This document shows, piece by piece, positions 40,761 to 49,064 of a stretch of DNA of 64,000 bases. The notes under the pieces are model-generated. The model was not told the origin of the DNA. It saw only the letters and a list, made by a program, of their open reading frames with translations, and ran no database searches. The stretch is from Cryobacterium sp. PH31-O1 (GTDB lineage: Bacteria > Actinomycetota > Actinomycetes > Actinomycetales > Microbacteriaceae): contig NZ_JASITB010000001.1 of assembly GCF_030063455.1 (NCBI RefSeq), forward strand, positions 902,965 through 966,964. Direction: 5' to 3'. Positions within the stretch are counted from its first letter, which is position 1. The number at the start of each line of letters is the position of its first letter. The translations under genes were made by a program, and so were the position numbers.

Positions 40761-41804
40761 TCACCTTCCAGTGTGTGCCGTGATGTTAGTGGTGAGCTTG
40801 AGATATCCGAGTACGAATCCGATTCCCCAGCAAAAGTGAATGCAGGGCAAGACTACGAGAAAGTGCAGGGACGCACGAAATCCGTCCGGACGGGCCACCG
40901 CAATTGTCGCGGCGATGACGATGAACAGGTACCCGGCGGGAACGACCAGGCCGAGCAGCAGCCACGGCGCAACACCCAGCGCGGCCTGCACGAGCCCGCC
41001 GATCCCCACCAGCAGTCCGACAGCGACACCGAGCACCATGGCGGGCGGCACGAAATAGCGGATGCCGTTGGCCGCCGGATACCGCCGCGCCAGCTCGCCG
41101 CGCCAGAGCCCGGTGGAGAGCATCTGCCGTGCCAATTGGGCCAGGGTCGGCCTGGGGCGATAGAGCACGCGCAAGCGCGGGGTGAACCAAACCTGGCCGC
41201 CGGCTTCTCGGAGTCGACGGTTCAAATCCCAGTCCTGGCCGCGTTTGACGCCCTCGTCGAACAGTCCGACGCGCAGGATGCTCTCGGTGCGGAAACAGCC
41301 CAGGTACACGGTTTCGGCGGCACCTTCCGCGCCACCGACATGGTGCGGCGTACCGCCGAGGCCGATGCGGGTGCCGTAGGCGCGGGCCACGGCCCGCTCG
41401 AAAGCGCTGATGCCGCGGGCATCCATGATGCCGCCGACATTGTCGGCGCCGGTGCGCTCAAGGGTCGCCACCGCGATGCGCGCATAGTCCGGGGGCAGCA
41501 CGGAGTGGGCGTCCACGCGAATGACGACCGTATACCGGGAGGCGCGGATGGCGATGTTCAGGCCGGCCGGGGTCGAGCCGACCTCGTTGGGCACCACGCG
41601 GATGCGCGCGTCGACGGCGGCCATTTCTTCGACCAGTTCGGTCGTGCCGTCAATGCTCGGTCCGAGCGCGAGGGTGACCTCGAACGGTCCCTCGTAGTCC
41701 TGAGCCAAGAGGCTCTCCACGGCGGCTCTGACGTGCGTCGCCTCGTTGAGTACGGGCATCACATACGACACTCCGGGAGAAAGTCCTGTACCACGTTGGT
41801 GCAC
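40761..41804 (-). CDS. Membrane-associated glycosyltransferase family 2, 347 aa
   Basis: It starts at GTG 41804. N-terminal GT2 domain: VSYVMPVLNEATHVRAAVESLLAQDYEGPFEVTLALGPSIDGT, RYTVVIRVDAHSVLPPDYARIA, GGIMDARGISAFERAVARAYGTRIGLGG, RGQDWDLNRRLREAGG (QDxDL). C-terminal transmembrane hairpins (FVPPAMVLGVAVGLLVGIGGLVQAAL, LLLGLVVPAGYLFIVIAATIAVA). The layout resembles succinoglycan-type or exopolysaccharide GT2 enzymes. The first gene of the minus-strand polymer operon. Confidence 0.9.
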   Translation of the reverse strand: MHQRGTGLSPGVSYVMPVLNEATHVRAAVESLLAQDYEGPFEVTLALGPSIDGTTELVEEMAAVDARIRVVPNEVGSTPAGLNIAIRASRYTVVIRVDAHSVLPPDYARIAVATLERTGADNVGGIMDARGISAFERAVARAYGTRIGLGGTPHHVGGAEGAAETVYLGCFRTESILRVGLFDEGVKRGQDWDLNRRLREAGGQVWFTPRLRVLYRPRPTLAQLARQMLSTGLWRGELARRYPAANGIRYFVPPAMVLGVAVGLLVGIGGLVQAALGVAPWLLLGLVVPAGYLFIVIAATIAVARPDGFRASLHFLVVLPCIHFCWGIGFVLGYLKLTTNITAHTGR

Positions 41805-41885
41805 CTGGCTGGCCAGCCTTCCGGTTATTGGGTAGGACGACCGAGCCTACCAGCCCGGCAAATGGGTGTAGGCCCGGGGCCACAC

Positions 41886-41927
41886 GCGCAATACGCGCCG
41901 CCGGCTTGCCGGCGGCGCGTATTGCGC
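41886..41927. terminator. 20-bp perfect-stem hairpin
   Basis: Bases 41886-41905 pair perfectly with 41908-41927 around a TT loop; the arm starts GCGCAATACG and ends GCCGGC. It lies 36 bases past the htrA stop (minus strand) and 82 bases before the GT2 start. There is no T-run on either side, so it is a strong hairpin of probable transcript-end function. Confidence 0.7.
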
Positions 41928-41962
41928 GATCGTGCTGGAATAAAGCAGGAAGGAGCGCGCGG

Positions 41963-43660
41963 TTAGCTGGAGAGCTCGCCAACCGTGACCGAGACGGTGA
42001 TCGACTTGCCGTCCCGCACGTAGGTGAGCTCGGCGGTACCGCCAGCGGGAAGTACCCGCACCTGCGCGGTGAGGTCGATCGCATCGGTGATCGGGACGCC
42101 GTTGAAGTTGGTGACCACGTCTCCCTCGGCCAGACCGGCCTTCTCGGCAGCCCCACCCGAGGTGGCCTCGGCGATGAGGGCGCCCACCGTGCTGCTGGTG
42201 GAGCTCGAGGCGTCTTTGACGCTCGCCCCGAGCAGGCCGTGGGTGGCCGTTCCGTTGGCGATGATCTCATCGGAGATGCGTTTGGCGAAGTTCGACGGGA
42301 TGGAGAAGCCGACACCGATGCTGCCCGCCGCCGAGGATGCCGTGGTGGTGCCCGCGCTCGCAATGGCGACATTGATGCCGATCAACTCGCCCTGGCCGTT
42401 GAGCAGGGCGCCACCGGAGTTACCCGGGTTGATGGCGGCATCCGTTTGGATGACGGGGAGCGCAATGCTGGCGGTGGCCGACTGGGAACCCTGGGATTTT
42501 TCACCCTTCTGGTTGGGGAAGTCGAAGAAGAACGGGTTCTGACCCTCCCCCTCGTTGGGCACCGTTTCGTCTGGCGAGGTCGGGGCGGCCGAGCTCGCCA
42601 CTGTAATGCTGCGGTTGAGGGCGCTGACGATGCCGTCGGTGACCGTGCCGGAGAGACCGAGGGGGGCACCGATGGCGATAGCACTGTCGCCGACGTTAAG
42701 CTCGGAAGAGTCCCCCCAGTTGATCGGGGTGAGGCCGCTGGCGTCGGTCAGTTTAATTACGGCGAGGTCGGAGATGGGGTCGGTTCCCACGAGCGTGGCG
42801 GTGTACAGCTTGCCGTCATCACTTTTGACCTCGATTTTCACGTCCGACGCTGCACCGTCGAGGGTGACGACGTGCGTGTTGGTGAGAACGTAACCGTCCT
42901 CGGTGAGGATGACACCGGAACCGGTACCGCCGGCTGAACCGTTGGCGACGTCAATGGTCACAACGCTCGGCGAGGCCTTGGCGGCGACGGCGGTGATCTG
43001 GTTGACGCTCGTGCTGTCGTTGACCACGACGTTGCTGGGGCCGTCAGCCTGGCTGACCGGTACGCCGTTGTTCTGGTTGCTCATCATGAGGGCGGTGATG
43101 CCAGCTCCGGACGATCCGCCGACGAGGGCGCCGATGGCGAGCGCGGCGATCAGTGCCACGCTGCCCTTTCGTCGACCGGGTTCCCTGGTCTTGGTGGCGG
43201 CGAAGGGCTGCCCGGGGTGGGCATCCGTTGGGTAAGGGGGGTACGTGTTCGCAGTGGCGTAGGTCTGCGGCGCGACACTCGGTGCGTGGGCGGACGTCGA
43301 TGCTGTGGGGGTCTCGATCGGGCGACCGAAGGCATCCGTCGGGTAGGCGGCGGTCTGCGCCTGGTCTGCCGCTGATGAGGTTGGCATGGCCGGTGCGTTC
43401 ACGACCGGTACGGCGTCGACGGGCGGTGCATCGACGGGCTGTGCATCGACGTTTAGTTCATCGACGCTGTGGGCATCGACGCTGTGTGCATCGACGCTGT
43501 GTGCGGGCGATGCCGGCGGAGCGATCGGTGCGGTTGGTGCGGCCGGCGGGGTGGCCGGCGACGTGGGTGGGGTTGCCTCGCCGGACTCGTCCACGGCGAA
43601 AGCGGCGGCATCATCAGCCGGATCGGGGGTGGTGCTGGAATCCTTGGTGTTATCGGTCAT
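41963..43660 (-). CDS. HtrA/DegP-type trypsin-like serine protease with PDZ domain, 565 aa
   Basis: ATG 43660. An Ala/Pro/Thr-rich cytoplasmic region of ~170 residues contains VDAHSVDAHSVDAHSVDELNVDAQPVDAPPVDAVPV repeats. One transmembrane helix (GSVALIAALAIGALVGGSSGAGI) anchors an extracellular protease: His in LTNTHVVTL, Asp in PISDLAVIKLTD, Ser in INPGNSGGALLNGQGELIGINVA. A PDZ domain follows (GLLGASVKDASSS, AEKAGLAEGDVVTNFNGVPI). It degrades or refolds damaged envelope proteins. Confidence 0.95.
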   Translation of the reverse strand: MTDNTKDSSTTPDPADDAAAFAVDESGEATPPTSPATPPAAPTAPIAPPASPAHSVDAHSVDAHSVDELNVDAQPVDAPPVDAVPVVNAPAMPTSSAADQAQTAAYPTDAFGRPIETPTASTSAHAPSVAPQTYATANTYPPYPTDAHPGQPFAATKTREPGRRKGSVALIAALAIGALVGGSSGAGITALMMSNQNNGVPVSQADGPSNVVVNDSTSVNQITAVAAKASPSVVTIDVANGSAGGTGSGVILTEDGYVLTNTHVVTLDGAASDVKIEVKSDDGKLYTATLVGTDPISDLAVIKLTDASGLTPINWGDSSELNVGDSAIAIGAPLGLSGTVTDGIVSALNRSITVASSAAPTSPDETVPNEGEGQNPFFFDFPNQKGEKSQGSQSATASIALPVIQTDAAINPGNSGGALLNGQGELIGINVAIASAGTTTASSAAGSIGVGFSIPSNFAKRISDEIIANGTATHGLLGASVKDASSSTSSTVGALIAEATSGGAAEKAGLAEGDVVTNFNGVPITDAIDLTAQVRVLPAGGTAELTYVRDGKSITVSVTVGELSS

Positions 43661-43777
43661 CGGGTGCTCCTTCCAAGCGTTGTTAGCTTTGCGCCCGAAC
43701 CTGAACGTTCAGTATGTACGCCCTGAGAGCATTCAATGATCGAGCCGAGACCTTGCCGAGGCGATAGTTTGGAACCC

Positions 43778-45007
43778 ATGCAGGACTCATCACAGGCAGA
43801 ACAGACACGCACCATTTCCGGCGCCTGGCGACGCACCGCGCGCGGAGCAGGGCTGCTCGCCGAGGATGGCAGCGTCGCGGCGAGCATCTTCGCGGAGATG
43901 AGCGCGCTCGCCCTGCGTACCAGTGCAATCAACCTCGGCCAGGGCTTTCCGGACGAAGACGGACCGGCCCTGGTGCTCGAAGCGGCCCGCCAGGCGATCA
44001 GCAATGGGATGAACCAGTACCCGCCCGGGCGCGGCCAACCGGTATTACTCGACGCGATCTCCCGGCACCAGCAACGTTTCTACGGCCTGACCGTTGATCC
44101 GGGCAGCGAAATCCTGGTCACTGCCGGCGCAACGGAGGCCCTCGCGGCCACGATTCTGGCGTTGTTAGAACCGGGCGACGAGGTCGTCACCTTCGAACCG
44201 TTCTACGATGCCTACGGCGGACTGATCGGCCTGGGCGGCGGCATTCATCGCACCGTGCCGCTGCAGGCCCCGGACTTTCAGCCCGACCTCGACGCGCTGC
44301 GTGCCGCCGTCACCGACCGCACCCGGCTGATCATCGTGAACGATCCCCACAATCCCACAGGCGCAGTTTTTCCCTTGGCCACCCTCGAGCTGATCGTGGA
44401 GCTCGCCCACCGGCACGACGCGATCATCGTCACCGACGAGGTGTACGAACACCTCACCTTCGGGGCGCCGCACATTCCCATCGCGACGCTGCCGGGAGCG
44501 AGGGAGCGCACCGTTACCATCTCCTCGGGCGGAAAGACGTTCAGCCTCACCGGCTGGAAGGTCGGCTGGCTGAGCGCACCCGCCGCCATCGTCACGGCGA
44601 TTCTCGCGGTTAAACAGTTTCTCACCTATGTGAACGCTGCCCCTTTTCAGCCGGCCATCGCCGTGGGGCTCGACCTGCCCGACGCATACTTTGCCAAAAT
44701 CGCCGCGGAGATGCAGCACAAACGCAACGTGCTCGCGACCGGGCTGCAGGCAGCGGGCTTCGACATCAGCTTGCCGCAGGGCTCGTACTTCATCGTGGCG
44801 GATGCGACCCCACTCGGCTATTCGGACGGCGCGGACCTCTGTCGTCGGCTGCCGGAGCTGGCGGGCGTGGTCGCGGTGCCCGTCACCGCGTTCTGCTCCC
44901 CCACCCACCGTTTGGAATACGCACCGTTGGTGCGGTTCGCCTACTGCAAGAAGGAAAGCCTCCTGGAACAGGCCTCGGCCCAGCTGGCGGCTCTGTCCCA
45001 CCGCTGA
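43778..45007 (+). CDS. PLP-dependent aminotransferase class I/II, 409 aa
   Basis: I use ATG 43778. Fold type I motifs: INLGQGFPDEDGPALVLEAA, MNQYPPGRGQPVLLDAISRHQQ, VTAGATEALAATILALLEPGDEVVTFEPFYDAYGG, NDPHNPTGAVF, IIVTDEVYEHL and the lysine in TISSGGKTFSLTGWKVGW. The 'NLGQGFPD' start and 'SGGKTFSxTGWKVGW' resemble kynurenine/methionine aminotransferases and N-succinyl-DAP aminotransferase (DapC type); I cannot choose between them. Stands alone, convergent with the OYE gene. Confidence 0.92.
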   Translation: MQDSSQAEQTRTISGAWRRTARGAGLLAEDGSVAASIFAEMSALALRTSAINLGQGFPDEDGPALVLEAARQAISNGMNQYPPGRGQPVLLDAISRHQQRFYGLTVDPGSEILVTAGATEALAATILALLEPGDEVVTFEPFYDAYGGLIGLGGGIHRTVPLQAPDFQPDLDALRAAVTDRTRLIIVNDPHNPTGAVFPLATLELIVELAHRHDAIIVTDEVYEHLTFGAPHIPIATLPGARERTVTISSGGKTFSLTGWKVGWLSAPAAIVTAILAVKQFLTYVNAAPFQPAIAVGLDLPDAYFAKIAAEMQHKRNVLATGLQAAGFDISLPQGSYFIVADATPLGYSDGADLCRRLPELAGVVAVPVTAFCSPTHRLEYAPLVRFAYCKKESLLEQASAQLAALSHR

Positions 45008-45035
45008 CCGCATTCTCACAGGCAGGGTCGATGCG

Positions 45036-45121
45036 TAACTCCTGCAATTTCTGCGTCAAAGCGTTCTCAACCCCGTAATTACGCGGAATTTTCGCCGAAG
45101 GCCTACGAATTGCAGGAGTTA
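45036..45121. repeat. 86-bp element bounded by 14-bp inverted repeats
   Basis: TAACTCCTGCAATT at 45036-45049 is the exact inverse of AATTGCAGGAGTTA at 45108-45121. The inner part holds a perfect palindrome CGTAATTACG at 45074-45083. The element lies in the 142-bp gap between two convergent genes and has lower GC than its flanks. It looks like a REP/MITE-type interspersed repeat; only one copy is in this window. Confidence 0.65.
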
Positions 45122-45149
45122 GGCACCCCGGTGAGGTGGGTAGAGCCGG

Positions 45150-46223
45150 TTACGACGCCAGAGCGGGATAGTCGGTGTAGCCCCGGGCACCGTCGCCGTA
45201 GTAGGTGAGCGGGTTGGGCTCGTTCACCGGCAGATTTTCGCGCCAGCGACGCACCAGGTCGGGGTTGGCGATGGCGGCCCGACCGACGACCACGGCGTCG
45301 GCGACGTCGTCCCGCACGAGGTCCAGGGCCTCGTCGCGCGCGGTGATGGCAGCGAATCCGCTGTTGACCAGGAAGACCCCACCGAACCGGGTGCGCAGAT
45401 TTTGCACGAAGTCGCCGCGCGGGTCGGCGTGCAGCACGCTCAGGTAGGCCAGTCCGAGCGAGGCCAGCCCGTCCACGAGGGCGCCATAGGTTGCAGCGAG
45501 GTCGGCGGCATCCGCTTCGAGCGCGTCCTGGATATTGTGCTCTGGTGAGATGCGCAGCCCCACCTTGTCAGCGCCGATCGCCTGGGTAACGGCGGTCGCC
45601 ACGTCGATGACGAACCGGGCACGGTTGGCGGGCGAACCGCCCCACGCGTCCTCCCGGACGTTCGAGGCAGGAGACAGGAACTCGTGCAGCAGGTAGCCGT
45701 TGGCTCCGTGCAGCTCGACGCCGTCGAATCCGGCGGCGATGGCGTTCTGGGATGCGAGCACGAACTCGGCGATAATGCCGGGCAGTTCGTCTTCGCGCAG
45801 CGCGTGCGGCACCGGATAGTCCTGCTTGCCGTCGTAGGTGCGGGTAGTTCCGCTGATGGCGATGGCGCTCGGTGCGACGACCGGGAAGCCACCGGTGGTG
45901 GCCTCGTGGGTGACGCGACCGGCGTGCATGATCTGGGCGACGATGCGACCCCCGGCGGCGTGCACCGAGTCGGTCACGGCCTTCCAGCCCGCCAGCTGTT
46001 CGGGCTCGACGAGTCCGGGCTGGCCGGGAAACCCCTGGCCGGCGTGGCTCGGGTAGGTGCCTTCGCTGACGATCAGGCCGAGCGAGGCGCGCTGCGTATA
46101 GTGCAGGGCCACGAGTTCACCGGGAACACCGGACTGGCCAGAGCGGATGCGAGTCAGCGGCGCCATAACGAGACGGTTGGGGAGTTCGAGATCGCCCAGG
46201 TGCAGCGGGGAAAACAGTTTCAC
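45150..46223 (-). CDS. Old Yellow Enzyme-family NADH:flavin oxidoreductase, 357 aa
   Basis: It starts at GTG 46223 (VKLFSPLHLGDLELPNRLVMAPLTRIRS). OYE signature: GFDGVELHGANGYLLHEFLSPASNVREDAWGGSPANRARFVIDV; the paired His/Asn residues of the substrate site are in GVELHGANGYL. C-terminal FMN site GGVFLVNSGFAAITARDEALDLVRDDVADAVVVGRAAIANPDLVRR. Family enzymes reduce activated C=C bonds or nitro groups using NAD(P)H. It is divergent from an alpha/beta hydrolase with a 210-bp gap. Confidence 0.93.
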   Translation of the reverse strand: MKLFSPLHLGDLELPNRLVMAPLTRIRSGQSGVPGELVALHYTQRASLGLIVSEGTYPSHAGQGFPGQPGLVEPEQLAGWKAVTDSVHAAGGRIVAQIMHAGRVTHEATTGGFPVVAPSAIAISGTTRTYDGKQDYPVPHALREDELPGIIAEFVLASQNAIAAGFDGVELHGANGYLLHEFLSPASNVREDAWGGSPANRARFVIDVATAVTQAIGADKVGLRISPEHNIQDALEADAADLAATYGALVDGLASLGLAYLSVLHADPRGDFVQNLRTRFGGVFLVNSGFAAITARDEALDLVRDDVADAVVVGRAAIANPDLVRRWRENLPVNEPNPLTYYGDGARGYTDYPALAS

Positions 46224-46433
46224 GGGCACTTCTTTCTCAAAAATCAGTCGGTCAGTCAGACCAAACACGTTCGCGTGGGAGGCAACAGATTTCTGCGCTT
46301 CCACAGGCGGCAACGGACAGGAGTCGTGCGATATTCCTGCCTGCCAATCGGCTGCGCGTTTGTCGCCGCGTCCGAATCCCCTTCGAGCGGGTCGGCGAGC
46401 AATCCGCTGCGGCGGCGGCACCGAACTACAGAC

Positions 46434-47543
46434 ATGAGCATTCTGATGACCCGACCAGCGATCCGAAACCGCTCGACCCAGGACAGTTCCTCAAGCAGGG
46501 CTGTGACGTCCATCGGCGCACCGGACTCTCCGAAGCCGGTTCCAACCCCTCCCCGGCCGAAGCCCGCCCCGCCCGCGACCGTGCTGGGCTACAGTCCGTT
46601 TCCCATCGATGTTGACGCCCGTCAGTTTGGGCTGACCACGAGTACCATGCGCCTGAAGGGTGGAACGGTGCTGGTGCGCCACGGCCGCCGCAGCGACAGC
46701 TCGACCGCGACCATATTGTTGCACGGCGCCGCCGGGTCCTGGACGACATGGACTCCCCTCCTGCAGGCCGGCGATGCGACCGCCCGCGAGCTGACCGATC
46801 TCATCATTCCCGACCTGCCGGGCTGGGGCGATTCGCCCGCGCCGGCTGACGCGTCGAAACTCGGCGTCGAATCGATGGCCGAGCTGGTTGCCGATCTGGC
46901 CCGCTCGCTCGGCTACGAGCGCTGGAACGTGGTGGGTCATTCGATGGGCGGGTTCATCGCGCTGCAGCTGGCGGCGAGCGAAACGCGCGCCACGGCATCC
47001 GTCGGGCTGGTCTCGGCCACGTCGTTCTCGATCATCGACAGCGTTCGTCATCCGATCCGCCGGTTCGCGGTACTGCCCGCATTCACGGCGCTGCTGCTGA
47101 CTATGCGCATTTTGCGCGTCGCCGGCCCGATCGGCCGCGGTCTGGTGCGGGCCGTCGCGGGTCTCGGTCTGCTGCGCCGGCTGGTCAGTCCTCTGTTCAG
47201 CCGGCCGAGCGCCATCGACGCCACCGTGGTCGCCGCGCTCGGCACCGAGGTGCGCCCGGTCGGCTTCGTCCTGGCAGCTGACCGTGCCGGCAGCTACGAC
47301 GCGGCGACCACCTGGGCTCAGATCCGCTGCCCGGTGCGTTCGGTGCACGGGGACCAGGACGTGTTCGTCACCGCCGCCGACGACGAGCGGATGCTCGCGG
47401 CGATCTCGACCTGTCGAATCAGTACCATTCCAGGGGCGGGTCACTTCAGTCAGATCGAACGCCCGTTGGAAGTGCTGATCCGGCTTGAATTCGCCGCTCC
47501 CCTGCCGAATACTTGCGCCGAGCACGTGCTGGGTACTTGCTAA
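46434..47543 (+). CDS. Alpha/beta hydrolase, 369 aa
   Basis: ATG 46434. The first ~60 residues are Ser/Pro-rich and disordered (PKPVPTPPRPKPAPPA). The hydrolase fold runs from about residue 85: oxyanion ATILLHGAAGSWTTW, nucleophile elbow VVGHSMGGFIALQLAAS, acid HGDQDVF and catalytic His in GAGHFSQIERP. A helical cap lies between (RRFAVLPAFTALLLTMRILRVAGPIGRGLVRAV). Substrate cannot be predicted. No signal peptide. Confidence 0.9.
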   Translation: MSILMTRPAIRNRSTQDSSSSRAVTSIGAPDSPKPVPTPPRPKPAPPATVLGYSPFPIDVDARQFGLTTSTMRLKGGTVLVRHGRRSDSSTATILLHGAAGSWTTWTPLLQAGDATARELTDLIIPDLPGWGDSPAPADASKLGVESMAELVADLARSLGYERWNVVGHSMGGFIALQLAASETRATASVGLVSATSFSIIDSVRHPIRRFAVLPAFTALLLTMRILRVAGPIGRGLVRAVAGLGLLRRLVSPLFSRPSAIDATVVAALGTEVRPVGFVLAADRAGSYDAATTWAQIRCPVRSVHGDQDVFVTAADDERMLAAISTCRISTIPGAGHFSQIERPLEVLIRLEFAAPLPNTCAEHVLGTC

Positions 47544-47686
47544 AATCCTTGTATTTGTCCCCCGAACGGAGGACAGTGGGTAGCAGTACCCGGTTCCACG
47601 CAAAAGTGCACCCTTCGCTTTCATTCGTTCCGGACTCAGTGTTTTCGCTCAGCGCAACCGTTCGCAATGAAATGGAAGTGGCAATC

Positions 47687-48079
47687 ATGGGTTCTCTCAC
47701 GTACGACCGCGTCGTCGTGGAATTTGAAGACCGAATGCTGGCCCACCTGCAACTCGTCATCATTCAAAAGCTGCGTCGCGGCGAGAGCTTTCTGCTTTCT
47801 TGGCGCGACGCCGCCGTGGTCGGCGATGGCCGAAGCTCAGCGTGGCTGCACCCGGCCATTCCGCTGTATTTCAAGTTCGCTGGCGGCCACGCGCCGACCA
47901 TCAATGCGAACTGGGTCGCCCAGCTCACCCGCTCCGCCAACAGCTCTCAGGGGCTCGTCGTCACCGCCGAGGAGAGCGCCTCGTTCGACGCGAATCTGCC
48001 GCCCAAAGTGGAACCGGCCATCGGTATCCGATCGGCCGCACAGACGCGCGCGACCAAGGCGAGCGTCACCGAGCGCTAG
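47687..48079 (+). CDS. DUF7882-type small actinobacterial protein, 130 aa
   Basis: I start at ATG 47687 (MGSLTYDRVVVEFEDRMLAH) with GGAAG eight bases upstream; ATG 47672 is an alternative. The opening 'MGSLTYDR', then LQLVIIQKLRRGESFLLSWRDAAVVGDGRSSAWLHPAIPLYFKFAGGHAPTINANWVAQLTRSANSSQGL is a hallmark of a Microbacteriaceae/Micrococcales family sometimes mis-annotated as 'ATP-dependent DNA ligase'. It has no ligase motif. Function unknown; a beta-rich fold is likely. Confidence 0.85.
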   Translation: MGSLTYDRVVVEFEDRMLAHLQLVIIQKLRRGESFLLSWRDAAVVGDGRSSAWLHPAIPLYFKFAGGHAPTINANWVAQLTRSANSSQGLVVTAEESASFDANLPPKVEPAIGIRSAAQTRATKASVTER

Positions 48080-48116
48080 CCGGTTCGAGGTACTACCGGT
48101 TCGAGCTCTGGCCGGA

Positions 48117-48947
48117 TCAGCGTGGAACGACGGCGAACCGCCGAAGCGCGAGGGCCGGGTTGATCGCGCGCACCGCGGCGACGCGAGCCGGCGCCAGGAA
48201 CGCTACCGCGACATCCGCTGTCTCGCCGAGGCTGGCCACAGCAACCCCCATCGGGTCGATGATAAGGCTGCTACCGACGCCGATCGGCGGGGTGTGATCG
48301 GCCGCGGCCACGAATACGGTGTTTTCCAGGGCCCGGGCGGTCAGCAGTGTGCGCCAGTGCTGTTCCTTAAGTGGGCCACGCACCCATTCGGACGGCACAA
48401 GCACGAGGGTGGCTCCGGCATCGACGAGCCGGCGGGTGACTTCGGGAAAGCGGATGTCGTAGCAGGTCTGCAGCCCCACCCGGAGGCCGCCGACGGCGAA
48501 GGTTTCGGGGTCGGTCACCGAGCCGGGCAGCACCCACTCCGATTCGCGGTCGCCGAACGCGTCGTAAAGGTGCAGTTTGCGATAGGTCGCCACGAGCTGA
48601 CCGGCCGGATCGACGGCGACGATGGTGTTCGAGAACCGAGTCGGATCTTCGCACGTTTCGAGCATGCCGGCCACGATGTGCACTCCGAGCTCCGCGGCGA
48701 GTTCGGCGAGCGCCGTCACGAACTCTCCATCGAGCCCTTCGGCTGCGGCGACAAACGCCGGCCCGAGTTTCGGTTCGAAGAACGCAGAATACTCGGGGAA
48801 GACCACGAGCCGGGCCCCGCGAGCGACGGCCGTGGTAGCCAGCTGTCGCATTACGGCGCGATTGTGCGCCCGGTCAATGCTCGGGGCAAACTGGGCGACG
48901 GCCACGCCGACTTCGTCTGTGCGGTGCGGGTCAACGACGGGAGTCAT
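48117..48947 (-). CDS. Carbon-nitrogen hydrolase (nitrilase superfamily), 276 aa
   Basis: ATG 48947. The Glu-Lys-Cys triad is complete: RLVVFPEYSAFF (Glu), VATYRKLHLYDAFGDRES (Lys) and GLQTCYDIRFPEVTRRL (Cys). 'KLHLYDAFGxRES' and 'CYDIRFPE' point to the Nit2/omega-amidase-like or deaminated-glutathione amidase branch. It is convergent with the DUF7882 gene and divergent from the GT39 gene. Confidence 0.93.
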   Translation of the reverse strand: MTPVVDPHRTDEVGVAVAQFAPSIDRAHNRAVMRQLATTAVARGARLVVFPEYSAFFEPKLGPAFVAAAEGLDGEFVTALAELAAELGVHIVAGMLETCEDPTRFSNTIVAVDPAGQLVATYRKLHLYDAFGDRESEWVLPGSVTDPETFAVGGLRVGLQTCYDIRFPEVTRRLVDAGATLVLVPSEWVRGPLKEQHWRTLLTARALENTVFVAAADHTPPIGVGSSLIIDPMGVAVASLGETADVAVAFLAPARVAAVRAINPALALRRFAVVPR

Positions 48948-49064
48948 GACGAAAGCCTAACTGGCCGCCCGATGCCGGAGCCGATCGGCGACCGGATTGG
49001 TGTTTGCAGGCAACTCCGGGGGTTTCGAAGGCTCGCGTTAACCAATGCTGGGTAGGTTTGAACT

